Source: Anniella stebbinsi
Taxonomy: Eukaryota; Chordata; Lepidosauria; Squamata; Anniellidae
Length of the DNA: 64,000 nt
NCBI GenBank assembly: GCA_029215795.1
Contig: JARDYH010000002.1
Span: 273,800,310-273,864,309 of the forward strand
Reading direction: 5' to 3'
Shown here: in pieces, positions 1 to 11,293 of the stretch
How the letters are laid out: each line of letters opens with the position of its first letter
Position numbering within the stretch: position 1 is the first letter of the stretch
The notes under the pieces: model-generated
Seen by the model: only the letters and a program-made list of their open reading frames with translations
Told to the model about the DNA's origin: nothing
The model's database searches: none
Position numbers and translations under genes: made by a program

Positions 1-353
1 TAGAGAAATAGCAACTGTGATTATAATGGGAAAGTGCTAACAAAATTTAGAGGTTGGAATGATCGTTAATTTCAGTCTAAGCCTGTAATATTTACAAGGA
101 AAACATCCTGATAATTCATGTGTTTGATAATCATTGCTCCTTTGCTTTTATAAGTTTTATTTCAGTGGGTCTAAGAATAAATACACATTTACTGCTTATA
201 CTTATTTTGTTTTCTATTTGATTGCTTTTGGTTTTTAGATTCTACCAGGTGCCATTCCTGTAGGTATTTTTAGGTGTTCATCTTGGTTTATTAACTTCTA
301 TTCCTTAAGTTTTCCTTTTCTCCTATTTTCTTCCTGTTTGAATAAACCTTGAA

Positions 354-389
354 GTGTGTGTACGTGTGTGTGTGTGTGTGTGTGTGTGC
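354..389. repeat. GT dinucleotide microsatellite
   Basis: An almost pure run of GT units with one TAC interruption near its left end. It lies in intron sequence. Confidence 0.95.
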
Positions 390-658
390 ATGTAAATATG
401 TGAATACTTTTTTCAAAAAATCTAATTTTGAATTGAATACAAAAAAATTGCCTGCCAACTTATATTATGGCATCACAACAAACCACAAATTTACCCTTGT
501 GTATTTCAAAAACTACCTGTTGGAAAGCACTCATTAAATGGGTTTTAAAATTTTATGTACTTTTGTTTTTAGAATTAAAGAGTGTTCTCCACCTTCAGTA
601 ATTAAATGCTGTAATCTTATATTTTCCTATGTAATGAGTACAAAAACAGCTAAATTTA

Positions 659-749
659 GGCTGCAGTCTTAACATACTTACTAGCAAGTAAGCCCCACTG
701 AACATAGTGAGACATATCTCTGAGTGGTCATGCATAGGAATGTGCTGTT
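659..749. repeat. Palindromic ~90-bp repeat, copy 1 (degraded)
   Basis: It starts GGCTGCAGTC and ends near GGAATGTGCTGTT, with the central motif AAGCCCCACTGAACATAGTG. It matches the layout of the other copies in the window: a GCTGCAATCCTA-like start, a central CCATTGAA..CAATGGG palindrome, and a TAGGATTG..CTG end. Confidence 0.7.
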
Positions 750-923
750 CATCTTTCTTTTCCGCTCAGTGAGTGGCACAGAGTGGAAGCCTGAGTGAAC
801 CATTTCCTTTCATTGTCCTCTGTGCCTATTTTCATGTCTCATCTGAAGCATAGAGATGGACACGTTTTTGACAAAGAAGCATGAATCACTTACACTTTCT
901 TTCTGCATCACATCCATCTCTCT

Positions 924-928
924 CTTAG
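924..928. repeat. Left 5-bp target duplication (CTTAG)
   Basis: CTTAG directly precedes the TIR element and is repeated at 1272-1276. Confidence 0.75.
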
Positions 929-1271
929 GTCCCCTCTGCAAGAATTTGGTTTGATGCCCGGTTGTCCGATTATGCGCATCTTCTCGCAATCGCTTTTACG
1001 CCTAATCCCTATACATGGGAGGCAGTGAAGCGCATTAACGGTTGTATGAAACACACTTTAAAGGTGTTTAATGTGGAGAATCGCTTGTTTACATGGTCAT
1101 AAGGCGCTTTAACTCCCGCGGTAAATTAAAACTCGCTATTTAACGCGCATGCAAAGATGCACATAATCGGAGGTAAAAAGCGCCTCAACCCCCGATTTGC
1201 GCTCTGTTCATGTGGAGGTAAAATCGGTAATGTGCTTTGAAAGAGCTTTAAATCACTCTTGTAGAGGCACC
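929..1271 (-). mobile_element. Non-autonomous TIR element with CTNAG target duplication, copy 1
   Basis: A 343-bp element in minus orientation relative to the copy at 52724. Its termini are GTCCCCTCTGCAAG on the left and CTTGTAGAGGCACC on the right, imperfect inverted repeats of each other. It is flanked on both sides by CTTAG. The interior has no coding capacity and is rich in GCGCAT/TTAATGCG-type motifs and CpG, unlike the surrounding intron. The sequence inside both ends (for example AAAGCTCTTTCAA) is shared with the second copy. A 5-bp duplication would fit some hAT-like groups, but I cannot assign a superfamily. Confidence 0.85.
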
Positions 1272-2674
1272 CTTAGGCTATTTTCACATATTGCACACCT
1301 GTTTCACCTTTTGTGTGCAAGCTGCAGTTCTTTCCTTGGCTCTGTTGACATACAGCTGAATGTGGAAGAGAGCCAGTGAAAACCCCCTGGTGCATCACGT
1401 GTGAAACAAGGCCCTGGTCCTTTCCCTGGTTTGCCGTTTCTGTTTCAGGCTGTTTCAATGGTGATGTAGTGCCTGTTGAAGCATGAGTGACTGCAGGCCC
1501 TGCCTTCTGAAATGTTTCTAAGATTGTACATTTCTAATTAGTAAAAACCATAAAGAGTATTACATTAAGTTTAAAAATGTTGTATCGGAAAAATTCTTAG
1601 AAAACACATTTTATTACCTGCAGAAAAAATATTAACGCCGTTGGAAAGGGGAAGTCCTGATGCTGTGTCTTTTCTGTCTGAAAATTGGTTGTGAGAAATC
1701 AGTGCTTTATTGCTGTGGCCAACTGGCTTGCTGCCCAGGCACCTGATGACTTTCAGTTATCGTGGCATGGTTCATGATAGCATTGCAGGAATGCTACTCC
1801 ATAGCATTTCAGCTAAGGAACACTGTCTTCTGCTGCTGATGTCGTGCAAGGCGTTGCTTTATTTATTCAGGAATATAAAGTATCCACTCGTCCCAAAACT
1901 GGAACAAACAAATCGAGGGAGAAGGTCTGGAACATAGAGTTTCTGAATGGAAAACCCACGCCCGCTCAGCAGTTTCAGGCCTGGATATTTTGGAAATTTT
2001 CATATGGAATCTTGATCGTGATATTCAAATGTGTGTTATTAGGGTATCCTGTGCAGAGGGATATCTGCTAGCTTGAGGCTCTTCTCAGTATTTTTAAACA
2101 ATTCTGTAGCAGAAATCTGTACAAATTAAAGTGCAGAGTTCTGTCGTATAAAACCTTTGTCATGAATACTACCAGTCAATTTTTAAAATCGGTGTAATTC
2201 TCTGTTTCCTGGCAACGTGGTCCCTTTTTCTTCTGATGCCGAAAACAAAAGATCATTCCCTTTGCATCTTGGGGGATGGGTAGTTTTCTGGCACAACAGG
2301 AGATGCCTCCGTTCTTTGTTTTCTAGAGCACAACCATCAGCCCCAAACCAACTGCCAACTTGTCAAAGCTATTGTGCCTCCTGACTGCATTCAGCATACT
2401 GGCAGCTTTCTCAAGACCTTCAATGAAAGCTGAGGTTTTGAATAATAAATTATCATCTTTCCATTGGTGTGTTTAAAAGACCCACATTGTAAGAGCTGTC
2501 CTTTGTATGTAGCACATATGTTATCAATGAACGGTATAATCCTTTCTGGGGTTTTGTTCATCTGGCAGGTGGCTGGAGCCTTCGCCCTTCCACTGCTTTT
2601 TAAGTTTGTTACTGAAATAATTGCTAAAATACCTAATTGCCAAATGACTGTTATGGTCAGAGTTTGAATTATCC

Positions 2675-2688
2675 GGGGGGGGGGGGGG
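2675..2688. repeat. G homopolymer
   Basis: An uninterrupted run of about 14 G bases, likely length-variable and prone to sequencing error. Confidence 0.9.
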
Positions 2689-2935
2689 AATGAAGGCTTT
2701 TCTCCAGCCTTTCTGATTAAAAGGGAAATTGTGAGGTGGGGAGTGTGCCTGCCTCCCCAGGCCCTCCCTCCAATTCAAACAGAGGGTGTAATTCCAGCAA
2801 TTTAAGTTTTTTGTATTTTCTCCCTAATTCCATTGCCAGTCCAGATATTTAGCACTATCATCAAAAGACCCATTGTGTATCTTGTTGCTATACCTTTGAG
2901 AACGTAATAACCATTCTCTTTATTTCTCTTTGAAG

Positions 2936-3070
2936 ACAAAGGACCCCCTGCTCCATCTTTTTCTAAATGACTACAATACGTTTTTCACTGTGACTCAGAC
3001 TGGCATAACCCGCTACCTCACCTTACTTCAACCCGTTGACAGGGAGCTCCAACAGTTGTACACCTTTTCG
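2936..3070 (+). CDS. PCDH15: PCDH15 exon (part of cadherin repeat ~EC4)
   Basis: PCDH15 is the lower half of the tip link in inner-ear hair cells, where it binds cadherin-23, and it also occurs in photoreceptors. This 135-nt, 45-codon exon is phase 0 at both ends. It has an AG acceptor after TTCTCTTTGA and the donor GTAAGC. The peptide begins [13 protein letters not shown] and contains [21 protein letters not shown]. Its DRE is the mid-repeat calcium-binding motif of a cadherin domain. The segment matches what I recall of mammalian PCDH15 in EC4 almost word for word, so the gene call is firm; the EC number is from memory. Confidence 0.93.
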
Positions 3071-3189
3071 GTAAGCAATAGGGTGTCAGGTTTTTTGGGG
3101 GGTGCAACCAGGGGCATTTGATTCAGCTGTTGCAGGATCTTCATTCTTGACGGACAAATATTATAGTTGCAGTTGAGATTTTGAATTGG

Positions 3190-3710
3190 CAGGGATTATA
3201 AGAAAGCTGTTTTATAGAGTCAAGGAGATGGAAGGGAACGTGTTTTGTAGGCTAGCTAGGAAATTCAGAGTTGGGGCACGCCCAACAGATGGGTGTCCAG
3301 CTTCTGCTTGAAGTCTTCCAGTGAGAGAAAACCCAGCCTCCTAGGTAATTGGTTCTAGAGTCAAACTGCTCTTACCATTAAAATGTCTGTCATAATGTTC
3401 AACCAAAACCCATCTTCCTGTAATTTAAACCCATTAGATCTAATCCTGTCCCAGGGGAATGAGAGATCAAGTCTTTGTTCTCGAATTGACAGCCCTTCAG
3501 GTATCTTCCATGATAGCCCTTCAGTGTGTTGTCGTGTTCAGCCTTGGTCCTCTCTTCTCCAGTTTAAACACATACAGGTCCTTCAGATTTCCCTCACATG
3601 ACTCGATTTCCATACTGCTGGCCATCTTCATTACTCTCCTCGTGACAGTAGATGCAAAGGTATACATGATGTCTTGTGTCTGCACAGGAGACCAGGTCAT
3701 CTTGGTTTCA
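3190..3710 (-). mobile_element. CR1-like LINE 3' fragment
   Basis: The + strand reads as the reverse complement of a CR1 3' region. It includes phrases typical of this family such as GGGTGTCCAGCTTCTGCTTGAA and CCTTGGTCCTCTCTTCTCCAG. It is heavily mutated and has no open frame. Family assignment is from remembered consensus phrases. Confidence 0.6.
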
Positions 3711-4398
3711 GGTGGTTGTCAGACTTTACATCTTCTGTGAGACATGCAGTCTTCATACTGTAGACACCCCTGACTGGGTTTTACTGATATTGAAATCAGT
3801 TGGCATAAGCAAATGAGCACTCCTACTATTATGTTTGGGGTATGGCCTGCAAGTGATAATTTGGAGCATCACACCAACGTGGGCCATTTTATACATTATG
3901 GAGGGCAAATCGGGATTGCACCTGAATATGTGCAGCCAGGGACCTGCAACTACTCTTGGCCCCCTGAGGAAAGTAATTATATGATATTTATTTATATAAA
4001 AATCCATTCTATAACCAAAGTTGTATGGACAGATTTCAAAGCTAAAAATATGATACATGATAGCAATTACTTGTTGAGTTCACACCTTTAGCTGCACACC
4101 TAAAAACATAACATTGGATCCTGACTAAGTTAGTTAGAAATCAATGGGACTTAAGTACAGTTATGACTAACATCAATGGAGATCCAACTGATTTGCTTAT
4201 GTCAACTGTATGAAGAGGTCAAAAGAAGAACCAAAAAAGTAATTAGCTTGCCAGTAAAACATGTTCTCCAGTATTTTCTTGGCTATTATTCATTTATGAA
4301 ATATTTTGAGGGAGAGCTTTAAAGGGATTGCTGTCTACCTAATATACTAAGGTTGTTATGCGAATTATTTACTAAAGCTGTCACATATAACAAAAATG

Positions 4399-4416
4399 AT
4401 AGATAGATAGATAGAT
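4399..4416. repeat. GATA microsatellite
   Basis: Four to five tandem GATA units, a motif common in squamate genomes. Confidence 0.85.
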
Positions 4417-4528
4417 TTTGTGAAAATAGCAAAATATAAGAAGCGTAAGTAAAATTAGTTTTATTTGATATGTTCACTTAACTGTATTTTTCTAAAATAT
4501 TTCTTCATGTTGTCTGTTTATTTTGAAG

Positions 4529-4678
4529 ATGACAGCTTCTGATGGTGTACAAGAAAGCCCACCAGTCACAGTCAATATTGTTGTGATTGATGCAAATGAT
4601 AACTCCCCAACCTTCTCCAACATATCATATAATGTCAAGATTTATACAGACATGAGGCCTGGAGAAAGTGTTATCAAG
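4529..4678 (+). CDS. PCDH15: PCDH15 exon (end of ~EC4, start of ~EC5)
   Basis: A 150-nt, 50-codon exon, phase 0 at both ends, with acceptor TTTTGAAG and donor GTAATC. It starts [10 protein letters not shown] and includes [11 protein letters not shown]. The DANDN motif is the canonical calcium-binding linker between two cadherin repeats. The next repeat then starts with [18 protein letters not shown], where YTDMRPG is a recognisable PCDH15 signature. The exon continues directly from the preceding exon, giving the usual cadherin pattern of DRE followed by DxNDN. Confidence 0.93.
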
Positions 4679-7368
4679 GTAATCAAATAGTTAAATATTA
4701 CATTTCCTTTTTTCAGCATGTTCTTCTAAGAAACGTATAACAGGATGTCTTAAAATAGAAATGTTCAGCTAAAATGAAATATGTATTTAGGATCCTGATT
4801 ATTGCAAAGCACTAGGGTGTTTATCGTCTGGCAAGCAGAACACCTGTTAGGAAGCCGGATGGTTGATTGACTGATATGCTTGCCATCAGAATGGATGCTT
4901 CATTGACTCTAAACACAGCTTAACTTTTCTTCTTCCCCACCCATGTGGCACATCTCCAGCAACTTGAAAAAGCCTTGTAGTACCAAAATTAGCAGATGCT
5001 GGGGCCAAATGTCAAGGTTTGGCTGCCTACATCATTTAGCTATCCATTCAAATAGACATATGCTTCGTCTCTTTCGGCAAGAAAATTCTTAAGGTACTTG
5101 TATTGCTTAATGTTCCATCATCAAGAACAACTACAACTTCATCACCAATCTCTCTCTTGCCCCAGTTCCAGTTACCCACTGGTGAATCCCCATTCCATCA
5201 ATAGCCCCAGTGCAAGGGACTGGGCAACATGTTGGAGCCACCCCTGGCTTTGTAACCAAGATCCACTTGTGCAATGTGTGACAACAGGTCCCTTTATGTA
5301 CTCGGGAATATACACAAGGGCACTTCAGTTTTCATAGTCATGACATCCTGAAAAAGGTTGTTGTGATCATGCAAATCATAGCAGCTGTACATATAGCCTC
5401 AATGTAGAAGTGTTGGCTGCAATGCTTCCATATGAGTGCTGCCCAGATATGAAGCTGTATTTGCCCAGTGTGTTCCTGAGGTGCTCACACTGGAACCTTT
5501 GTAAGTATAAAGTGAGCCCAAGATAAGACAAAACAAACACCAAGGCAAATCACCATCTGTCAGCCTTCATAGGAATTACTATGGCCTAAGGTAAAGGAGG
5601 TTAAACAGAAAGGGAAAGAAGGAATTTGCTACTGTTACATTTAGGGTTGGGATAAATATTTGTCAAGTCCGTAGTTCGAAACAGACACACTTGATCCGCA
5701 CATCCTGAACTAATATGCAGAGAACGTAGTCTTTCTCTGGAATCCAGAGACACAAACAAATTCCTTAAGGGGAATCTAGTGGCACAATAATATACATTTT
5801 AACCCGATAATAACAGTGCAGGTCACAAGAAGCCCAGAAATTAAATATTCCATCTCTAGGGAAGTTGTAAATGAAAAAAGATGGTTTCCTCATGTAGTCA
5901 TCGGGGCAACCACCCTGGTTTCCATGCAATGTAAGTTAGTACAATGGCATTGTATTGGGGGAAAATGGCTGCTCCCATATCACTAAAGATATGGGATCTG
6001 TTGCCCCCAAGGCACTTGTGATCTCAGGTTCAACATGTGCAGCATCAGCAGTCACACTTTCTAACCATTTTGAATAGCTATTTCCTGATTTTAAAAAAGG
6101 AAAAAAATTGTTTGGACCCTCTATCAAACTGTAAGTAGTTTAATATGCCCCCCCCCTTTAAAAACTATGCAGGTTAATGTGGAGATGGGATGGAAGGGAC
6201 CTTGCTTTGAAGGCAAGCAAAATGAACAGAAAGTGAGATGGATTCAACTTAAACTGACCCACCCCCCCATCTATGCTTAGTTACATTCACTTACACCAGA
6301 CTTACGTAGAGAGCAAAAAATACAAAAATGCTGACTCCTCCTCAGATTCCTTTCTACAGCTTGTCCCTTCTGTGTCTCTTTCTCCTGTTTTCCTTCGAAT
6401 GTCCTGTTTATCAAAGTGTGTGAGATATAACATCATTGTGCTGTGTGTTGCTTTGCCCCTGCCACCAATACCTAATTGAGTGGAACAAGGCAAGGCACAG
6501 CACAGTGATGACCTATCACATGTTCTATTAAACTAGACATTGCAAAGAAAGAAGATAAATTGCCACCGCAGCTCCACATCTTGAAATATAAGAGTTCCCC
6601 ACCCTTTATGCATATACAACAGTCCTGCCCAACTTCGTGCCCTCCAGGGGACTGTCTTCAAAGGGTTTTCCTGTGGCTTGGCTGCATTAAGAGGTTCTTT
6701 GCGGCACATGACGTCATGGCCAGTACACTCCCATCTAGCTGCTTCTGCCTGGAAAAGCATCAGTATCAGAGAGTCCTTTTACTTGATCTGCCATGTGCCC
6801 CCATGACCCTACATTAAATCCTGAACATGCCTGTGACCAGGCTGTAATGTGGGCTGGCCCTTCCCCCATTCACTCATTCAGCATTCCCATTGAGAGACGT
6901 CTACGTGCTTCCTGCATTAATTAACTCCGGAACTGTGTTAATTTGCTTCTGGGATGTAGTGTTAGCTCCAGAGCTGCGCAGCTCCAGAGTTGGGAGCTGC
7001 ATTAATTGGGTTCTCTGACGTAGTGTTAGGGCTAGTGCGATACTTTTTGGAGTGGGGTTTATTTGTGCCAGTGGGGTGCTCTTATGGGGAGCCAGTGTTG
7101 TGGGTTAGTTACTCCCCATACTCATTCATTAAACTGTAGTGGCAGGGGGAACCTGGCGAGGGGTGTGTAACAAGCAGCTCTCCAAATAACATTGGTTCTA
7201 CTCTGCCCACTCCAACCAGAAGTATGTCTTTTCCAGCACTGAAAAGCCAGGTTTTAGAGACAGCTGGCTCCGCCGTGTCACACTGATGGAGGAGAGCCGA
7301 TTTCAGCATACCGCAGAAAATAACCACAATGCGCACTCCTCCCATACTCATGAAGATGAGGCCCAGCT

Positions 7369-7466
7369 GTGTTGGACTACAACTCCAATTATCCTGTTTT
7401 AGCCAGCATGGTCATTAGCCATGCTGGGAGCTGTAGTCCAACATATATGGAGGGCTCTAGGTTGGG
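7369..7466. repeat. Palindromic repeat, 'TTGGACTACAACTCC' family
   Basis: The left arm starts TGTTGGACTACAACTCC and the right arm ends GGAGCTGTAGTCCAACA, followed by an AGGGCTC..GGTTGGG tail. It folds as a long hairpin and resembles a non-autonomous DNA transposon. Related copies lie at 18053-18092 (left half), 19784-19918, and split across 9728-9753 and 11903-12000. Confidence 0.75.
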
Positions 7467-8530
7467 AAAAGCTTGTATACCGAATGTCCGTGACCACATC
7501 TTTGGATTGCAGCCATGGATTCGGGACCAGGGCGGGGGTAGGGCATTCACAAAGGGCTCTAGTTTCAACATTATTCCTATATTCTGAACATTAGACAGAA
7601 ATCCAGGCACTCTTTAATTCTAACCATGACATATAATCTTGCTTTGTGAAAGTCTCTAGTCTAATATCTAGTATTTTTCTGACAGTTTAGGAACCATTAT
7701 TCCAAGTAATTTACAGAATAATCTCCAGAAACTTCAAACTTGGCTATTTCAAATATTGGAATACTTTATAATGCATTCTTATCATGTTCCGTACAGTGGG
7801 AAATGGTAAACATGTTGTGTTAGAATGGAAAATGGGAAGGGACATTTTTCACTGTGAAAGTCAGTAATACTCATTTTCAACAAGTCAAGTAAAATCTGTA
7901 GTAAGAGGAAGTTCTTTTCTTGCTATTGTTTCTGACACCCTTGATGGCCTTCATAGGAGGGAAATTTGGTATATAGCACCTTTTATGAGCTTGTATTGAA
8001 TATTATTTAGGAAAAATGTGGATTTACACTAGTGCTTCGTATTGTGAGACTTTACTTTGAGGTTTGGATTGTGTAAACAGTTTTAGTACTATTCTCCAAT
8101 TTTATTTTTATTATTTTGCAGAAATAGATCCTTATATCCCCCCCCCGCCCGAGCCAAAGATCTTTTAAGCTTTGCTTACTGCAATTATATGTTTATGTGA
8201 ATACAGAGTTTTGTACTGATAATTTTGTTGTGTTGTAATTGGGCGGCAAATTCTTTTAAGCTTCTTTGAAGATAACAGTTCCAGTTTCTTCTGATGTGAA
8301 TGTCATTATCTTAATTTACCGTGGAGTAGTTCTCTGATGCTGTTCATTTTCTTATTGTTGCCATTCAAGTAAATTAAAACTTAGCCATTGATTTCAAACG
8401 AGTCCAAGCTGAAAACCTTCACACTTGATTCTGGATTGTGATTAGATTAGCTAGTGGGCCAATCTACAGCCAAGGGCTTTCTCCAGTACGCCCCATTGCA
8501 CGCACACACACCAAACAGAAGCTTCAAGGA

Positions 8531-8632
8531 CATACTTACCTGAGAGTAAGTCCTACTCTGAGTAAACATGTACAGGGTTGATTAACCCTGTACATTTTTA
8601 CTCAGAGTAGGACTTACTCTCAGGTAAGTATG
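8531..8632. repeat. Near-perfect 49-bp-arm hairpin (palindromic repeat family, copy 2)
   Basis: The left arm 8531-8579 and right arm 8584-8632 are reverse complements with one mismatch, separated by a 4-nt loop. Each arm carries the ACTTACTCTCAGGTAAGTATG motif seen in the ~90-bp palindromic family. The flanking text TACAGGATTGCAGCC is the family's end. Being nearly perfect, it probably represents a young or recently gene-converted copy. Confidence 0.9.
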
Positions 8633-8700
8633 TACAGGATTGCAGCCTAAACCGAATTTGCTTCCTTGCTACTACTCTCAATACCATTATTCATTCAAAT

Positions 8701-9011
8701 CAGGGGTACAGAATCTTCGGACCAGGGGTCAAATCTGGTGTGACTGGGGTCCCAATCCAGCCCTTTAGGGTTCCCCATATGATGAGGCCTCCTTTCCCTT
8801 TCCATCAATTATTTGGTGTTTTCTCGGCACTTGTTCAATTACCCCGCATTCAAAAAGGTTGAAATGCCTCTCCTAAGAACTTTAAGATAAAATAGGCTGG
8901 TACCTTTAGGTAATTTGGCCCCACCTTTTTTGCCTTTATCCCTGCCCGCCACTGCAATAAGGCTCCTGAAAAGCTTTCCCGAAATGGTTCAAAAGAAGTT
9001 CAATACCCCTG
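8701..9011 (+). mobile_element. Non-autonomous hAT-like element, copy 1
   Basis: A 311-bp element starting CAGGGGTA and ending TACCCCTG, the terminal pattern of hAT transposons. It is flanked by 8-bp sequences ATTCAAAT (left) and CTTTAAAT (right), which match at six positions and may be an eroded target duplication. The interior includes AGGTTGAAATGC and TTTGGCCCC, shared with the copies near 28321 and 49206. No coding capacity. Confidence 0.75.
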
Positions 9012-9727
9012 CTTTAAATTGCGGAATCGCTTTGAGTCCCCACTGTGGTCTTGCATCATGACCGTAGATTGCACCTTGTATTCAAGGTATATTTGATCTC
9101 AGGCAAGGAGAGATATACAGTGACATTTGGATGCATCACTTTTGGAGAGCTGATAGCTTATTTTTATTATTAGTGGCTGATTCTTGGAGTACTGTGAGCA
9201 TATCTGAAGTGAAACAAAGAGCCACTGTGTCTTTTTAGTAGTCTTCAGCTAAAGTTTAACGCTGAAACGCAAGAGAGATAAGACATGTGGCTGATAAGGT
9301 GGATTACCTCTTCACCAAAAATAATTTTCAGTTTCCTGAGCTGATCAGTTGTCAAAAGGTCACAAGTGCTGGTGGTTCAACTGACTTACCAACATGAGAG
9401 AAAAGGTTACTTTGCCATAAATGTGAAAAGAAATATAATACTGAGCAAGGGGATTCACTTGTGATGTCTGACTATATGTGGATGAAAAATGATGGGTTTC
9501 ATATAAATGCTAATAGAACTATACCAACAGCAGTAAGGTGAAGAAAAGTTATATGTTCATAGCTAGTGCTGAAAGGAAGCAATCACTCTGATTTTATTAT
9601 TTGATTTTGACTGTGAGCATTTGCAAATACCAAGTACAACAATAATAATTTTATTATTATTACATCTTTTATCTCAATAATCCTTATACAATTCAGGAAG
9701 GTAAGCTAGCATTGAATAACCTTAGGT

Positions 9728-9753
9728 CGGGGTAGGCAACTTGTGACCTAGAC
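9728..9753. repeat. Left part of a palindromic repeat split by a hAT-like element
   Basis: GGGGTAGGCAACTTGTGACC is the outer end of the family seen whole at 19784-19918. Its continuation resumes at 11903. Confidence 0.7.
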
Positions 9754-10228
9754 CAGGGGTCTCCATCCTTATTTGGACGTGAGAGCACATGTGGGAATTT
9801 GAGAAACTGCTGTGGTCATCATCACCCTATAGCTCCCACACGGGATATGGCTAGTCACATAATGGCTGCCAGGCTAGTGAAAAGACAAGTGATTCAACCA
9901 AGACACTGAGTACAAGCAGAGGAACGTCTGAACTCCAAAGCCAATCCACATATTTGACCCCATATAAACACAACAAAATATCCATTTAAGGTTCCAGTCC
10001 ATGGAATGCAATAGGAATTGCTTCTGAACAAGCCTACATAGGATTGCTTTGCTCATTCTATCAACATATAGATACCATTCCCTAGCCCTATAGGAAAGGA
10101 AAAGCCCCCCAGCCCCAAAATGAAACAAAACATTTTCCCTACATTGACCTATGGCTCAGCCACCCAATCCATTCCACACAGGATGTTCCTGCTTCCTGTG
10201 CTGCCATCAGAGCCTGCATCTAGGAAGG

Positions 10229-10252
10229 GTGTGTGTGTGTGTGTGTGTGTGT
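10229..10252. repeat. GT microsatellite
   Basis: About 12 GT units directly upstream of the purine-rich tract. Confidence 0.9.
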
Positions 10253-10254
10253 AG

Positions 10255-10545
10255 AACAAGAAAAGGGGCTAGGATGGGAGAGAGAAAGATTGAGGCTAGG
10301 GTCCGGGGGGAGAAGGAAGAAAGAGGGAGATAAAGGGGTGAGAGCAAGAGAAAGAACAAAGCTAGGGACTGGGAGGGGAAAACAATATGAGAAAGAGGAA
10401 GGCTAGACAGGGAGAAATAGGTAAAGAAGTAGGGGAAGAAATAGACAGGCTAGAGGCTGGGACAGAGGAGGAAATAGCAAGAGAAAGGGTAGAGAGGAGA
10501 GAAAGAGCAAGGCTGGAGGCTAGGAAGGGAAGATAGGGATAGAAC
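10255..10545. repeat. Purine-rich degenerate tandem tract
   Basis: About 290 bp almost wholly A and G on the + strand, built from degenerate units containing GAGGCTAGG, GAGAAAGAG and GGGGAAGAAAT. Open frames read across it on either strand are low-complexity and not genes. Such a tract can in principle form triplex DNA. Confidence 0.8.
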
Positions 10546-10690
10546 CACCCCTTGCCTGCTCTCGCTGGGCATTTGCTGAGCCATGCGGGCCGCTGTAGCA
10601 TCTAGCAAGTGCCAGAGGGCTGCCCATCCCCTTAGTAAGTTGCCATTTTGCATAAAAATGGTTGGTTGGGTTTTTCCAGAATTGTAATGT

Positions 10691-10728
10691 TGTGTAAATG
10701 GCAGGCGTGGAGGGGCCATTTACACAAC
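10691..10728. repeat. Short inverted repeat
   Basis: TTGTGTAAATGGC pairs with GCCATTTACACAA across a loop of about 12 nt. It lies within the composite element. Confidence 0.8.
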
Positions 10729-11046
10729 GTTACAGGCATATATGGACTATTCATGCCTACAATGTTGCCTTGGGGCCGCCAATTATGAAACATTACAGGA
10801 AAATAGCAAGGCAAAGGGGTAGAGTAGACAGAAAAACAAGGCTGAGAGTGGAGCAAGAGAACAATGGGGAAAAGATGGTGGCGACTGGAAGAAGAATTAG
10901 CCGGGGCCTGGAAGCAACTCTTTCCAAATCTGTCTGCCTGCCAAACAATTGATCAGCGAGTTTCATGTTTTTTTATTCGAAAAACCCAAAGGAGGAGAGC
11001 ATCCAATTCGGCCAAAAAAAGGAAAGAAGCAGGTTCTCAGAATGCT

Positions 11047-11120
11047 AAGAATACTTTATTTCCGTGCCCAACGCATTTTGGCCTATGTTGTTTTTTAAGG
11101 CCTTCTTCAGGGGGCTGTAA
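11047..11120 (-). repeat. Penelope-like terminal sequence
   Basis: Contains TTTCCGTGCCCAACGCATTT, GGCCTATG and GGCCTTCTTCAGGGGG. These are the reverse complement of the CCTGAAGAAGGCC..GGCCGAAACGCGTTGGGC motif I associate with Penelope-like element ends. It is opposite in orientation to the RT remnant that follows, as can happen with Penelope inverted terminal pieces. Confidence 0.55.
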
Positions 11121-11156
11121 TATCAAGAATACAAAAATTCATAAGGGTATTTCCCC

Positions 11157-11176
11157 GCCCCCCCCCCCCCCCCCCA
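11157..11176. repeat. C homopolymer-rich run
   Basis: About 19 C bases in a run beginning after a CCCCG; likely unstable. Confidence 0.9.
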
Positions 11177-11293
11177 CCTGGCAGGCCCATAGTATCAGTA
11201 TGCAATTCTGTGTTGGAACCACTCTCACAGTTTGTAGATCATTTTTTAAAACCCTTCATACCTCTCATACCATCTTATGTATGTGATTCTTCT

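Larger units (their letters stand above)
1..2935 (+). other. PCDH15: Intron sequence upstream of first visible PCDH15 exon
   Basis: No exon is recognised here. The stretch ends with a plausible acceptor (pyrimidine-rich tract, AG at 2934-2935). It contains a GT microsatellite (about 354-389), a degraded palindromic repeat (659-749), a complete CTNAG-type TIR element (929-1271) and a G homopolymer (about 2675-2688). I see nothing recognisable in 1277-2670; the short open frames there have no family signature. Confidence 0.7.
3071..4528 (+). other. PCDH15: PCDH15 intron with CR1-like fragment
   Basis: A 1458-bp intron with a GT donor and an AG acceptor (TTTTGAAG). It contains an antisense CR1-like LINE piece (about 3190-3710) and a short GATA run (about 4399-4416). 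The stretch 3720-4390 shows nothing recognisable apart from a possible eroded palindromic repeat around 4085-4190. Confidence 0.8.

Noticed and set aside
1..2935. Preceding PCDH15 exon
   Set aside because: No segment with cadherin motifs next to a donor site was found; the exon probably lies upstream of the window.
10864..11286. 140-codon + strand frame
   Set aside because: It crosses a C homopolymer and the Penelope-like terminal sequence, and the translation is low-complexity; not a gene.
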